A stretch of DNA of 64,000 nucleotides from Pelagerythrobacter aerophilus (GCF_003581645.1 NZ_QXFK01000014.1:248001-312000), one strand, 5' to 3'; shown: positions 35,223 through 44,763, numbered from the stretch's first letter. Notes: generated from the letters alone by a model not told the origin. Numbers and translations: made by a program.

Positions 35223-35238
35223 CACTCGATCCAGCGGA

Positions 35239-35532
35239 TCAGAAGTAATCGCGATAGCGATCGTCGTTGCGGCAGTCGTCGTCTAGGTAGCGGCCGTTGC
35301 GATCATACCAGCCGTCGCAATCGCTGTCCTTGTCCTTGAAATAGCCGGCCAGGCCGCCGATCGCCGCGCCGGCGATCGCATAGGTTTCAAGGTCTTCTCC
35401 AGTGATTGCAGCCGCGGCCGCACCGGCCGCCGCGCCGAGGCCCGCACCTTCGACCGCATAGTTTTCCGCACAGGCGGACAGCCCGAGCGACGAAACGAGC
35501 AGGGCCGGGGCGAGCAGCATTGTGGCTTTCAT
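35239..35532 (-). CDS. Glycine-zipper lipoprotein
   Basis: A 97-residue small lipoprotein. The lipobox is LGLSAC (Cys21 or nearby). A glycine-zipper helix (VEGAGLGAAAGAAAAAITG, then AIAGAAIGGLAGYF) covers the middle, and the C-terminal 30 residues are acidic and aromatic (SDCDGWYDRNGRYLDDDC). Such proteins sit in the outer membrane and resemble the SmpA/OmlA or 17-kDa antigen type. GGAGA precedes ATG 35532. Function is unknown. Confidence 0.83.
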   Translation of the reverse strand: MKATMLLAPALLVSSLGLSACAENYAVEGAGLGAAAGAAAAAITGEDLETYAIAGAAIGGLAGYFKDKDSDCDGWYDRNGRYLDDDCRNDDRYRDYF

Positions 35533-35627
35533 AGCGATTCTCCGTTGCATCCCTGTGCTGCGTGCTACGGGCTGCGTAGACGAAGGTTCCGTCCGGGAGC
35601 GGCCGATGCGGTGAATCGAGAGCGGAG

Positions 35628-37376
35628 TCAGTCGTATTCGACGCCGGGGAGCCCCTGTCCGCCGTCCGCAATGAAGGTGTCGATCCGCTTTTCCAGCACG
35701 GGCAGCGGGACCGAGCCCAGCGAGAGCACGACATCATGGAACTTGCGTATGTCGAACCGCTCGCCGAGCGCCTCTTCCGCCTTCGCGCGCACGCGCCGGA
35801 TCGTCATCTCGCCGAGCTTGTAGGCCAGCGCCTGGCCGGGCCAGCTGATGTAGCGGTCGACCTCCGTCTCGACCTCGTGCCGAGACAGCGCCGTGCGGGT
35901 CGCGAGATAGTCGATCGCCTGCTCGCGGCTCCAACCGTAGTGATGAACGCCAGTGTCGATCACCAGCCGCGCAGCGCGCCACATTTCGTAGCTGAGCTGT
36001 CCGAAGCGTTCATAAGGGGTGCGGTAGATGCCCATCTCGTTGCCGAGATATTCGACGTAGAGCCCCCAGCCTTCGCCGAAGCCGGAGAAGTAGGTCTGCC
36101 TGCGGAAAGGCGGCGCCTCTGCCTGTTCGAGCGCCACACCGGCCTGGAAGCTGTGCCCGGGGATACACTCGTGCAGCGTCAGGGCCGGGATGTTGTAGAG
36201 GGGCCGCGACGGAAGATCGTAGGTATTCATCATGCACGCATCGAGTCCTCCCCGTCCTGCCGTGTAGAACGGCGCGATCGCGTCGGGCACAGGACGAATG
36301 GTGAAGCGGTGGCGCGGGAGGAAACCGAAGTAGTCGGCAATCACTCCGTCGACCCGCTTGGCGGTGTAGGCTGAGACGCCCATCAGCTCGTCCGGCGTAT
36401 CCGCGACGAACTGGGAGTCGGTGCGCAGGAATTGCACGAATTCCGGCAAGGTGCCTTCGAATCCGGCATCGGCCTTCACCTTCTCCATCTCTGCGGTGAT
36501 CCGCGCGACTTCGGCCAGGCCGATCTCGTGAATCTCCTCCGCCGTCAGGTCGAGCGTCGTGTACTGCTCGATCTGCTGTTGGTAGTAGGCGGCACCCTCC
36601 GGCATTTCCTCGGCAGCGAGCGTGGTGCGCGTCTGCGGCAGGTATTCGTTGCGGAAGAAGTCGAGCAGCTTGGAAAAGGCCGGCGTAACGCTCTCGGCGA
36701 TCGCCGCGCGGCCTGCCGCCTTGAGCCGCTCGGCTTCGGCGGCGGGGATGCGTTGGGGCATCTCGGCGAAAGCGGTCCAGAACGGGCTGTCCTCGACACC
36801 CTCGACCACGCTCGATGCGATCGACGCATCCCGCCCCTCGAGCGTCACGCGCGGCACGCTGAACCCGCGTTCCAGACCGGCGCGGGCGTTGGCGATGTGC
36901 TCGTCGAAATAGCGAGGAATGTCGCGCATGCGACCGATGTAGCGTTCGTATTCTGCCATGGTGGTGAAGCCGGTACGCGGGGCGAGGTAGCTCCAGAAAC
37001 TGCTGTCGCTGTCGAACGGCATCTCCCATTCGCGGAAGCGCGCGTCGCCGAGGTCGCCTTCGAGCAGCGTGCGGAACACTGCGGCGTCGGTGCGCGACGA
37101 CGGACTGAGGGCGCTCTCGTCGAGCGCCGTCAGCCGCTCCAGGAACTCCTTCGCCTTGGCGGCGCGCGCCAGGTGAGCTTCGGGGGTGACCGATGCCAGC
37201 TCGCTCCCGGGCGCGGTGCTGCCGTTGCCTTCCTCGATCTGCTTGTACTGCGCCAATTGATAGGCGTAGTACTCACCGGTCAGGGCGGAGAGCCGATCGT
37301 CGGCCGTTTCCTGCGCCTGCAACGGCGCAACGACAACGCAGGCGGCAACAACTGCCGCCGGAAACGTAAACCTCAT
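35628..37376 (-). CDS. DUF885-family metalloprotease-like protein, secreted
   Basis: A 582-residue protein with a signal peptide (residues 1-22, VVAPLQAQE). The DUF885 zinc motif HECIPGH sits in LTLHECIPGHSFQAGVALEQ near residue 400, with a downstream Glu in FGEGWGLYVEYLG. Other family marks include RTGFTTMAEYERYIGRM and AYKLGEMTIRRVR. The family contains secreted peptidases, but its peptide substrate is not known. It lies 23 bases after grpE and may share its transcription. Confidence 0.9.
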   Translation of the reverse strand: MRFTFPAAVVAACVVVAPLQAQETADDRLSALTGEYYAYQLAQYKQIEEGNGSTAPGSELASVTPEAHLARAAKAKEFLERLTALDESALSPSSRTDAAVFRTLLEGDLGDARFREWEMPFDSDSSFWSYLAPRTGFTTMAEYERYIGRMRDIPRYFDEHIANARAGLERGFSVPRVTLEGRDASIASSVVEGVEDSPFWTAFAEMPQRIPAAEAERLKAAGRAAIAESVTPAFSKLLDFFRNEYLPQTRTTLAAEEMPEGAAYYQQQIEQYTTLDLTAEEIHEIGLAEVARITAEMEKVKADAGFEGTLPEFVQFLRTDSQFVADTPDELMGVSAYTAKRVDGVIADYFGFLPRHRFTIRPVPDAIAPFYTAGRGGLDACMMNTYDLPSRPLYNIPALTLHECIPGHSFQAGVALEQAEAPPFRRQTYFSGFGEGWGLYVEYLGNEMGIYRTPYERFGQLSYEMWRAARLVIDTGVHHYGWSREQAIDYLATRTALSRHEVETEVDRYISWPGQALAYKLGEMTIRRVRAKAEEALGERFDIRKFHDVVLSLGSVPLPVLEKRIDTFIADGGQGLPGVEYD

Positions 37377-37399
37377 CGATCCTCCCTTCGAAGTTCTCG

Positions 37400-37981
37400 T
37401 TACTTGGCGACGCTCACCATGGCGGGCCGCAGCAGGCGATCCTTGATCATGTAGCCGGACTGCAACTCCTGCACGATCGTGCCGGGCTCCTGCCCCTCGC
37501 TGGCCGGAACTTCCATCATCGCCTGATGGACGTTCGGGTCCAGCGGCAGGCCGGTCGCGGCGATACGCGTAATGCCGTGCTGCCCAAAAACCTTCTCGAT
37601 CTCGCGCTGCGTCGCCTCGATTCCGGCGAGAAACCGGCTCATCTTCTCGTCTTCGCGATATTCGGCGGGCACCGATTCGAGCGCACGGGCGAGATTATCC
37701 GCGACCGAAAGGATGTCGCGCGCAAAGCCCGTGGCGGCGTAGTTGCGCGCGTCCTGCACGTCCTTCTCCAGCCGCCGCCGGACATTTTGCGTCTCGGCGC
37801 GCGCGTAGAGCACGTCCTGCTTGGCAGCATCCAGATCGGCACGCAGCGCGGCGAGCGCTTCTTCGACGCCGCCTGCGTCATCGCCGTCTTCGCCGTCGCC
37901 ATTGTCGAGGAAGTCCTCGGGCACGCCTTCGAGTTCCTTTTCAACGGCTTCGTCGTGCGGCCGCTTGTCGTTGTCGCTCAT
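37400..37981 (-). CDS. grpE: Nucleotide exchange factor GrpE
   Basis: A 193-residue DnaK cofactor that releases ADP. A long acidic N-terminus (EELEGVPEDFLDNGDGED type) precedes the coiled coil (QDVLYARAETQNVRRRLEKD), and the beta wing contains DPNVHQAMMEVPASE and GYMIKDRLLRPAMVSV, both typical of GrpE. It follows hrcA after a 12-base gap, the widespread hrcA-grpE order. Confidence 0.97.
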   Translation of the reverse strand: MSDNDKRPHDEAVEKELEGVPEDFLDNGDGEDGDDAGGVEEALAALRADLDAAKQDVLYARAETQNVRRRLEKDVQDARNYAATGFARDILSVADNLARALESVPAEYREDEKMSRFLAGIEATQREIEKVFGQHGITRIAATGLPLDPNVHQAMMEVPASEGQEPGTIVQELQSGYMIKDRLLRPAMVSVAK

Positions 37982-37993
37982 GATTTTTCGTGT

Positions 37994-39037
37994 CTATCCG
38001 ATGAGTTTACCCAGGGATCGGGCGGTGAAGTCCACCATGGGGACGACCCGCGCGTAATTCAACCGAGTCGGGCCGATCACGCCCAGCACGCCCACCACCC
38101 TGCCTTCGCGGTCGCGATAGGGCGAGGCGATGACCGATGAACCGCTGAGCGCGAACAGCCGGTTCTCGCTGCCGATGAAAATGCGCGTCGCCTCAGCCTC
38201 GCGCGCGCTTTCGAGCAATTCCGCGACCGACTGCTTGTTCTCCAGGTCATCGAGCAGGGAGCGGACCCGTTCCAGGTCCGAGAGCGCGGCCTCGTCGAGC
38301 AGCTTCGCCTGCCCGCGGACGATCAGGACCGGACGCTGCGCCGCGTCCTCGCTCCATACCGCGAGCCCGCGTTCCACCAGGCTTCGGCTCGCTTCGTCGA
38401 GTTGCGAGCGGCCGGAGGCGATCTCGCTGCGCATCGCTGCCACGGACTCAGGCAGTGTGCGCCCTGCAAGGCGCGCCGTGATGTAGTTGCTCGCCTGTTC
38501 GAGCAATTGCGGTGAGACCCCCTCACCCAGCTCGATCACGCGGTTCTCGATCGCTCCGTCTTCGCCGACGAGCACCGCGAGCACCCGTCCCTGACCCAGG
38601 TTGACGAGGCTGAGCTGTGCGAGGCGTGGCTCCAACCGCGGCACCATGACCATGCCGGCCGCGCCGGAAATATCCGAGAGGATCGCGCTCGTCTGTTCGA
38701 GCGCCTGTTCGATCGGGCCCGGTTCGGCGAGGCGCCGTTCGATCGCCTTGCGTTCCTCGCGCGTGGGCTCGGCAACTTGCATCATGCCATCCACGAAGAG
38801 ACGCAGGCCGCTTTCGGTCGGCATCCGCCCTGCGCTGGTGTGCGGCGCCGCAAGCAGTCCCAGTCCCTCCAGGTCCGCCAGTACGGACCGGATCGACGCC
38901 GGCGAGAGGTTGAGCCCGCCTTCGCCCGCGAGCGCTTTGGATCCGACCGGCTGTCCGCTGTCGAGATAACCCTCGACCACCAGGCGGAATATAGCCCGGG
39001 CGCGATCGGTGAGTTCGGTGACGGGAGGTGTCGGCAT
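37994..39037 (-). CDS. hrcA: Heat-inducible transcription repressor HrcA
   Basis: A 347-residue repressor that binds CIRCE operators of groESL-type promoters. The winged helix lies at the N-terminus (LTDRARAIFRLVVEGYLDSGQPVGSKAL, then SPASIRSVLADLEGLGLL), followed by the GAF-like core and the C-terminal GRVVGVLGVIGPTRLNYARVVPMVD signature. ATG 39037 fits the HTH. I found no CIRCE in the window. The targets are presumably groESL elsewhere. It starts 19 bases after the DUF6438 gene stop. Confidence 0.97.
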   Translation of the reverse strand: MPTPPVTELTDRARAIFRLVVEGYLDSGQPVGSKALAGEGGLNLSPASIRSVLADLEGLGLLAAPHTSAGRMPTESGLRLFVDGMMQVAEPTREERKAIERRLAEPGPIEQALEQTSAILSDISGAAGMVMVPRLEPRLAQLSLVNLGQGRVLAVLVGEDGAIENRVIELGEGVSPQLLEQASNYITARLAGRTLPESVAAMRSEIASGRSQLDEASRSLVERGLAVWSEDAAQRPVLIVRGQAKLLDEAALSDLERVRSLLDDLENKQSVAELLESAREAEATRIFIGSENRLFALSGSSVIASPYRDREGRVVGVLGVIGPTRLNYARVVPMVDFTARSLGKLIG

Positions 39038-39056
39038 CGCGTGTTCGATCCCGGCG

Positions 39057-39593
39057 TCAGCCGCCGGCAGCCTGATCCTGTTCGTAGCGGAACCGATCTT
39101 CCAAGGTGCCGACGAGATCGTCGAGCGGCAGTTCCTCCCATGCTTCATAGAGGCGCTCGGCGTTCTCGGCCAGACCGGGCTGACGGCAACCCATGTACCA
39201 GTCGAGCGTGGTCTCCGTGCCGTCAGTATAGCGCCAGGTGACGACCACGCTCGCGTGGTCGGTCGCCGTCGGACCGTCGCAATTCTCGAAGCCGTACTTC
39301 TGGCTGGTTTCCGGACGGAAGGGCGCGAGCCGCTCGGTAAAGGCGTCCCACTCGGTCGGGCTGGCGGTGAACGGACGCTCGCCCTTCACGGCGACGAACC
39401 GCTCACCGCGAAAGGTTCCCTCGCCCGACCGCCCAACTTCGACATTGAAAACCGGGCAGGCGCCGAAACACGGGCCGGTGGAGAATGCGATGGATTCGAC
39501 CGCACCTGCTCCGTGCGCGGTGGTCTCGGGTGCGGATACCGGAGTGCAAGCCACAAGCGTAAGCGCCGCAAGCGCGGCCGCATATCTGAACAT
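39057..39593 (-). CDS. DUF6438-type lipoprotein
   Basis: A 178-residue putative lipoprotein. The N-terminus ALTLVACTPVS gives a lipobox Cys near residue 16. The DUF6438 signature follows: SIAFSTGPCFGACPVFNVEV, then FENCDGPTATDHA and YMGCRQPGL, with further Cys residues. Function is unknown. It precedes hrcA on the same strand by 19 bases and is divergent from rph. ATG 39593 is used. Confidence 0.82.
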   Translation of the reverse strand: MFRYAAALAALTLVACTPVSAPETTAHGAGAVESIAFSTGPCFGACPVFNVEVGRSGEGTFRGERFVAVKGERPFTASPTEWDAFTERLAPFRPETSQKYGFENCDGPTATDHASVVVTWRYTDGTETTLDWYMGCRQPGLAENAERLYEAWEELPLDDLVGTLEDRFRYEQDQAAGG

Positions 39594-39677
39594 GATCGAA
39601 TCGCTCCTTCGTCGATGCTGGTCACCAACGTGCAAGATCGCTAGGGCGATCCGCAATCGAGAGATACGGAGATTTTC

Positions 39678-40394
39678 ATGCGACCTTCCGGACGCGCGCC
39701 CGACGAAATGCGCGCTATCACCATTGAGACCGGCTTCACCCGTCATGCGGAAGGCTCTTGCCTGATCGGCTTCGGCGACACGCGCGTCCTGTGCACGGCG
39801 AGCGTGGAAGAACGCACGCCGCCGTGGCTGCGCGGCAAGGGCGAAGGATGGGTCACGGCCGAATACTCGATGCTGCCGCGCGCGACGCACACGCGTGGCC
39901 AGCGCGAGGCGGCGAAGGGCCGGCAGTCCGGGCGTACGCAGGAAATTCAGCGTCTTATCGGGCGCAGCTTACGCGCCGTGGTCGATCTCAAGAAGCTTGG
40001 CGAGCGCCAGATCACGCTCGACTGCGACGTCATTCAGGCGGACGGCGGCACGCGCACCGCGGCGATCTCCGGCGCGTGGATTGCACTGCGCCTCGCAGTG
40101 GATGGTCTCATCAAGAGCGGCGCGCTTTCAGAGGACCCGATCGAAGCGCAGGTCGCGGCAGTAAGCTGCGGCATCTATCGGGAAACGCCGGTGCTTGACC
40201 TCGACTATGACGAGGACAGCACTGCCGATGCCGATGCGAATTTCGTCCTGATCTCGGGCGGAAAGATTGCCGAGGCCCAGGCGACAGCCGAGGGTGCCTG
40301 CTACGACGAGGAGGGCTTGCTGCGCCTCCTGCGCCTGGCGCGGATCGGCTGCGACCGGATCTTCGCGGCGCAGTTGGATGCGGTGAAGAAGTGA
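39678..40394 (+). CDS. rph: Ribonuclease PH
   Basis: A 238-residue phosphorolytic exoribonuclease that trims tRNA 3' ends. The family start [19 protein letters not shown], the phosphate-binding [23 protein letters not shown] region (positions about 73-95), and the catalytic aspartates in [16 protein letters not shown] are present. GGAG sits seven bases before the ATG. It is the first gene of rph-rdgB-hemW-xerC. Confidence 0.97.
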   Translation: MRPSGRAPDEMRAITIETGFTRHAEGSCLIGFGDTRVLCTASVEERTPPWLRGKGEGWVTAEYSMLPRATHTRGQREAAKGRQSGRTQEIQRLIGRSLRAVVDLKKLGERQITLDCDVIQADGGTRTAAISGAWIALRLAVDGLIKSGALSEDPIEAQVAAVSCGIYRETPVLDLDYDEDSTADADANFVLISGGKIAEAQATAEGACYDEEGLLRLLRLARIGCDRIFAAQLDAVKK

Positions 40395-41023
40395 CTCGTC
40401 GTCTTAGTTCCGGCAGCCTCGTGATTGCCACGCACAATGCGGGCAAGCTCAAGGAAATCCAGGCTCTGCTCGACCCTTACGGGATCAAGTGCCTCAGTGC
40501 GGGATCGCTCGGCCTGCCGGAGCCGGCCGAAACGGGCACGACCTTCGTCGAGAACGCGCTGATCAAGGCGCGCGCGGCGGCCGAGGCCTCCGGCATTGTC
40601 GCGCTTGCCGACGACAGCGGGCTCTCGGTCACGGCACTCGGAGGAAGGCCGGGTGTCTACACCGCCGACTGGGCCGAACGGCAGTGGTTCGAAGGCGAGC
40701 CGGGCCGCGACTGGTACATGGCAATGGGCAAAGTCGAGGGAATGCTCGCCCAGCAGGGGCCGGACGCGCCCCGCGACGCCGCATTCCACTGCGTGCTCGC
40801 CATCGCCTGGCCCGACGGAGAACATGCGGTCTATGAAGGAACCGCGCCGGGCGCGCTCACGTGGCCGCCCCGGGGAACGCTCGGTTTCGGCTACGATCCC
40901 GTGTTCGTGCCGCGGGGTTACGAGCAAACTTTCGCCGAGATCGCACCCGAGGAAAAGCACCGCATCAGCCACCGCGCAGACGCCTTCGCGAAGCTCGTTG
41001 CCGAGCAGTTCGGCAAGAGCTGA
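40391..41023 (+). CDS. rdgB: Non-canonical purine NTP pyrophosphatase (dITP/XTP)
   Basis: A 210-residue Ham1/RdgB enzyme that removes ITP, dITP and XTP. The [16 protein letters not shown]-terminus and [20 protein letters not shown] substrate loop, then [16 protein letters not shown], are diagnostic. The start is GTG overlapping the rph TGA, a coupled start. It is followed by a repetitive spacer before hemW. Confidence 0.97.
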   Translation: MTRRLSSGSLVIATHNAGKLKEIQALLDPYGIKCLSAGSLGLPEPAETGTTFVENALIKARAAAEASGIVALADDSGLSVTALGGRPGVYTADWAERQWFEGEPGRDWYMAMGKVEGMLAQQGPDAPRDAAFHCVLAIAWPDGEHAVYEGTAPGALTWPPRGTLGFGYDPVFVPRGYEQTFAEIAPEEKHRISHRADAFAKLVAEQFGKS

Positions 41024-41101
41024 ATCCCCCCGAAGGCGGAGACCTCAGACGACCGGCGCTGTGCCAGCGGCACGAAGGCCCCGCCTTCGCGGGGGAACAG
41101 G
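41024..41101. repeat. Palindromic dispersed repeat between rdgB and hemW
   Basis: A 78-base element. The left arm CCCCCCGAAGGCGG (41026-41039) and right arm CCGCCTTCGCGGGGG (41081-41095) pair except for one extra C, enclosing ACCTCAGACGACC and a loop. The arms resemble sequence in the pdhC linker and in the spacer at 11957, so it looks like a REP-type family. It fills nearly the whole spacer and may act as an mRNA hairpin between the two genes. Confidence 0.7.
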
Positions 41102-41120
41102 TGTATGCTAAGGAATTCCC

Positions 41121-42272
41121 GTGGCACGCGCACTCTACATCCATTGGCCCTTCTGTCTGAAGAAGTGCCCTTACTGCGACTTCAACAGCCATGTCCGCGA
41201 TGGCGTCGACCACGCGGCATGGCAGCGTGCGCTGATGGCGGACATGCGGCACGAAGCCGTGCTCGCGGGCGGTGAACCGCTCACGTCGATCTTCTTCGGC
41301 GGCGGCACCCCATCGCTGATGCCACCCGCGCTCGTCGCTCACTTGTTGGCAGAGGCCGAGCGGCTGTGGGGTTTCGCGGACGGGATCGAGGTCACACTCG
41401 AAGCGAATCCATCATCGGTCGAGGCGGCGGCGTTCGGCGATCTTGCCACGGCAGGGATCAATCGCGTCTCGCTCGGCCTGCAGGCGCTCGACGACGAGGC
41501 ATTGCGGTTCCTCGGCCGGCTGCATGACGTCGGAGAAGGGCTTGCCGCGCTGGAGATCGCGCAACGGCATTTCGCCCGGGTCAGCTTTGACTTGATCTAT
41601 GCCCGCCCCGGACAGAGCACCAGGGAATGGCAGGCGGAACTCGAACGTGCGCTGACTTTCGGCACCGATCACCTCTCGCTCTACCAGTTGACCATCGAGG
41701 CCAACACGCGCTTCGCGACCGATGTCAGGCTGGGCCATTTCACACCGCTCGACGACGATCCGGCGGCCGAGCTGTTCGAGCTCACCCGCGCGATCACCGC
41801 CGAAGCGGGGCTGCCCGCCTACGAAGTCAGCAACCACGCCCAGCCGGGGCAGGAAAGCCGCCACAATCTCACCTACTGGCGCTACCGCGACTATTGCGGG
41901 ATCGGCCCCGGCGCGCACGGACGGCGCGGCGGCGTCGCGACCCTGCGGCACAAGAAGCCCGAGAACTGGCTCGCCGCCGTGGCCGAGCAGGGACACGGCA
42001 TCCGCGAGGACACCGCCCTGTCACCTGCCACCCGGGCATCGGAGGCCTTGCTGATGGGCCTGCGCCTTTCCGAAGGCGTTTCGCTGCCGGACATTGCCTG
42101 GCGTTTCGGGCTCGATGCCGACCGCCTGATCGACCGTTCGGGCCGCGAAATGCTGGAGCGGCTCGGCTTCGTGCAGCATGCAAGCGGACGTCTCGTCGTA
42201 ACCGACAAGGGAATGCCGGTGCTCGACGCGGTGCTGGGTGAGTTGGTCCATCCGGAACTCGTCGCGGCATGA
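41121..42272 (+). CDS. hemW: Radical SAM heme chaperone HemW
   Basis: A 383-residue radical SAM protein. The iron-sulfur motif C12-x3-C16-x2-C19 is in FCLKKCPYCDFNSH, and GGGTPSLMPP, the SAM-binding elements (EANPSSVE, GINRVSLGLQAL) and a C-terminal HemN-like domain are present. It is homologous to coproporphyrinogen dehydrogenase but short and lacks the HemN N-terminal extension, as in HemW heme chaperones. Its TGA overlaps the xerC ATG by 4 bases. Confidence 0.95.
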   Translation: MARALYIHWPFCLKKCPYCDFNSHVRDGVDHAAWQRALMADMRHEAVLAGGEPLTSIFFGGGTPSLMPPALVAHLLAEAERLWGFADGIEVTLEANPSSVEAAAFGDLATAGINRVSLGLQALDDEALRFLGRLHDVGEGLAALEIAQRHFARVSFDLIYARPGQSTREWQAELERALTFGTDHLSLYQLTIEANTRFATDVRLGHFTPLDDDPAAELFELTRAITAEAGLPAYEVSNHAQPGQESRHNLTYWRYRDYCGIGPGAHGRRGGVATLRHKKPENWLAAVAEQGHGIREDTALSPATRASEALLMGLRLSEGVSLPDIAWRFGLDADRLIDRSGREMLERLGFVQHASGRLVVTDKGMPVLDAVLGELVHPELVAA

Positions 42273-43165
42273 GCGCAGCCGACCTGCTCGCCGACTGGCA
42301 TGACCATCTCGCGAAGAATCGCCGCCGATCGCCGCATACGGTGCGCGCATATCTCGCGGCGGCCAGGAACTTTCTGCAAGCGCTCGGCGCCGAGGACTGG
42401 CAGACGGTCGCAAAGGTCGAAGGCGTGGGGCTGCGCGCGCAGCTCGCCCGCCGGCGTGCCGACGGCCTTGGCAATGCTTCCGCGGCACGCGAGCTTTCCG
42501 CGCTCAAGGCGTTCGTAAAGCATGCTCGCGAACGTGCAGGCCACGCGGACACCGTCGCCCCGCGCCTGCGCGGCCCCCGGATCAAGAAGGGCCTGCCTCG
42601 CCCCGTCACGCCCGACGATGCAGGAAATCTCGCCGACCTGGTCGCGGCCGATGCCGCGGAGCCCTGGATCGGCGCTCGCGATCGGGCGGTTCTGCTGCTG
42701 CTCTATGGCGCCGGCCTGCGGATCGCCGAGGCCCTGTCGCTGACCGGCGGCGATCTGCCGCTGGGCGAAACGCTCTCGGTCACCGGAAAGGGCGGCAAGC
42801 AGCGCGTGGTCCCGATCCTGCCGCTCGTTCGCGAGGCGGCCAGCGACTATGCGCGGCAGTGCCCCTGGCCTCTGGCGAAAGACGAGCCGCTGTTTCGCGG
42901 CGCCAAGGGCGGACCGCTCAACCAGGGCATGGTGCAGAAGGCCGTGGCTCGCGCGCGCATCGCACTTGGCCTGCCGGACAGTGCGACCCCGCATGCCTTG
43001 CGGCATTCGTTCGCCACTCACCTGCTCGGCGCGGGGGCGGACCTGCGCAGCCTGCAGGAATTGCTCGGCCATGCGAGCTTGGGTTCGACGCAGATCTATA
43101 CGAAAGTCGACGCGGCGACCCTGCTCGATACCTACCGGGCGGCGCACCCGCGCGGGAGGAGCTAG
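42269..43165 (+). CDS. xerC: Tyrosine recombinase XerC
   Basis: A 298-residue recombinase that resolves chromosome dimers with XerD at dif. Catalytic residues are R151, K174, H242, R245, H268 and nucleophile Y277 (STQIYTKV). The N-terminal core-binding domain covers residues 1-100. The context next to hemW and the full length favour XerC, though XerD cannot be excluded by sequence alone. It is not linked to any integrated element. Its stop overlaps the DedA stop as CTAG. Confidence 0.9.
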   Translation: MSAADLLADWHDHLAKNRRRSPHTVRAYLAAARNFLQALGAEDWQTVAKVEGVGLRAQLARRRADGLGNASAARELSALKAFVKHARERAGHADTVAPRLRGPRIKKGLPRPVTPDDAGNLADLVAADAAEPWIGARDRAVLLLLYGAGLRIAEALSLTGGDLPLGETLSVTGKGGKQRVVPILPLVREAASDYARQCPWPLAKDEPLFRGAKGGPLNQGMVQKAVARARIALGLPDSATPHALRHSFATHLLGAGADLRSLQELLGHASLGSTQIYTKVDAATLLDTYRAAHPRGRS

Positions 43166-43773
43166 TCGCTCCGTTCGCTCGGCGGCGTCCAGGTGATTAC
43201 GCGCCAGAGATAAGCTCCGAGCGTAAGCACGATGAGGCCGAGTACGATCCATCCGACGACATGCTCGTATTCCTTAAGATATCGTGCGAGCGCCTGCCCG
43301 CCGAGTACGAGCAACGCATTCCAGGCGGCGGTCCCGACGAAAGTGAAGGCGAAAAAACGCCACACGCTCATATGCGCAAGACCGGCGGGCAGCGAAATGA
43401 TCGTGCGAAAGATCGGGGTGCAGCGCAGCACCAGCACGACCCATTGGCCGTGACGGCGGAAGAATTGCGATCCCTTCTCGATCTCATTCCAGTCGAGCGT
43501 CAGCCACCGCCCCCATCGATCCACAAACGGCTTCAGACGCTCGTAGCCCCACTTGTCGCCAAGCCAGAACCAAGCGTAGTTGCCCGCGGTGGAGCCCACC
43601 GTGCCGGCGAGCATGAGTGGCCAGAACGCCATCTCGCCGCGGGCGACCAGCACGCCGCCTATGCCCATGATGACTTCCGACGGGATCGGCGGGAAGATGT
43701 TTTCGATCGCCATCAGCAGCGCAATGCCGAGATAGCCGCCGCGGGCGATCGCTTCGATGATAATGTCGTTCAT
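43162..43773 (-). CDS. DedA family membrane protein
   Basis: A 203-residue SNARE-associated/VTT domain protein with about five hydrophobic spans. Family marks: ENIFPPIPSEVIMGIGGVLV, the charged GDKWGYERLKPFVDRWG, and FFRRHGQWVVLVLRCTPIFRTIISLPAGLAHM. DedA proteins are thought to flip undecaprenyl phosphate or other lipids and to maintain membrane potential. It is 24 bases downstream of gshB and likely co-transcribed. Confidence 0.93.
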   Translation of the reverse strand: MNDIIIEAIARGGYLGIALLMAIENIFPPIPSEVIMGIGGVLVARGEMAFWPLMLAGTVGSTAGNYAWFWLGDKWGYERLKPFVDRWGRWLTLDWNEIEKGSQFFRRHGQWVVLVLRCTPIFRTIISLPAGLAHMSVWRFFAFTFVGTAAWNALLVLGGQALARYLKEYEHVVGWIVLGLIVLTLGAYLWRVITWTPPSERSD

Positions 43774-43797
43774 TGGCGGGGAGAACGGACGAAGCCG

Positions 43798-44754
43798 CTA
43801 ACGGTTCGCGAGCCGCGCCTCTATCGCATCCCAGATCAGGGCACCGGTGTCGGTGCCGTTGAACGTGTCGATGGCGACGATCCCGGTCGGGCTGGTGACG
43901 TTGATCTCGGTCAGCCATTTGCCGCCAATCACATCGATGCCGACGAACACGAGCCCGCGGCGCTTGAGCTCCGGCCCCATCGCGGCGCAGATCTCCTCCT
44001 CGCGCGCCGTCAGGGTCGCCGCCTCGGCATGGCCGCCCTGCGCAAGGTTCGAACGAAACTCCCCTTCGCCCGGGAAGCGGTTGATCGCACCTGTGAATTC
44101 GCCGTCGACAAGCACGATCCGCTTGTCCCCCTCCGCCACTTCCGGAAGGAAGGGCTGGACCATATGCGGCTCGGGCCAGGTCTGGTTGAACACTTCGGAC
44201 AGAGCCGAAAGGTTCGTCCCGTCCGCATCGATGCGGAAGATCGCCTTGCCGCCGTTGCCGTGCAGCGGCTTCACCACCACTGCGCCGTGCTTCTTCTGGA
44301 AGGCGCGAATATCCTCTAGCCTGCGCGCGACGAGCGTCGGCGGCATGAAGCGCGCATAGTCGAGCACGAACATCTTCTCGGGCGCGTTCACCACCTCGCG
44401 CGGGTCGTTGACGACCAGCGTCTCGCCCTTGAGCCGGTCGAGCAGGAAGGCGGCGCTGATATAACCGAGATGGAACGGCGGGTCCTGCCGCATGAGCACG
44501 ACGTCGATCTCGCGTCCCAGATCGATTCGGCGCAGCTCGCTTTCCCAGCGGAAGTGATCACCTTCGACACGCTGGACCGAAACCTCGCGCGCCCAGGCGG
44601 TTACGCGCCCTTCCTCCCACGCCAGCGTGGAAACGTCGTAGTGCCACAGACGATGCCCACGCGCCTGCGCGGCAAGCATCAAGGCGAACGAGGAATCGCC
44701 TGCGATCTTGACGCTTTCGATAGGGTCCATCTGGATGGCGACGCGTAAGCTCAT
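43798..44754 (-). CDS. gshB: Glutathione synthetase
   Basis: A 318-residue ATP-grasp enzyme joining gamma-Glu-Cys and glycine. The N-terminus MDPIESVKIAGDSSFALMLA, the ATP-grasp VKPLHGNGGKAIFRID loop, and the GDKRIVLVDGEFTGAINRFP and C-terminal FVGIDVIGGKWLTEINVTSPTG elements match GshB. ATG 44754 is nine bases after the yraN stop. The gene set rsmI-yraN-gshB is conserved in alphaproteobacteria. Confidence 0.97.
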   Translation of the reverse strand: MSLRVAIQMDPIESVKIAGDSSFALMLAAQARGHRLWHYDVSTLAWEEGRVTAWAREVSVQRVEGDHFRWESELRRIDLGREIDVVLMRQDPPFHLGYISAAFLLDRLKGETLVVNDPREVVNAPEKMFVLDYARFMPPTLVARRLEDIRAFQKKHGAVVVKPLHGNGGKAIFRIDADGTNLSALSEVFNQTWPEPHMVQPFLPEVAEGDKRIVLVDGEFTGAINRFPGEGEFRSNLAQGGHAEAATLTAREEEICAAMGPELKRRGLVFVGIDVIGGKWLTEINVTSPTGIVAIDTFNGTDTGALIWDAIEARLANR

Positions 44755-44763
44755 TGGGGTCCC

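Noticed and set aside
37994-39037. CIRCE operator near hrcA or dnaK
   Set aside because: I looked for TTAGCACTC-N9-GAGTGCTAA-like sequence upstream of hrcA, grpE and dnaK and found none.
42269-43165. xerC as an integrase marking a genomic island
   Set aside because: It is coupled to hemW in a conserved order, has XerC length, and no att repeats or phage genes are near.
42859-44319. A 486-codon frame overlapping xerC, dedA and gshB
   Set aside because: It crosses three well-supported genes in another frame and has low-complexity content.
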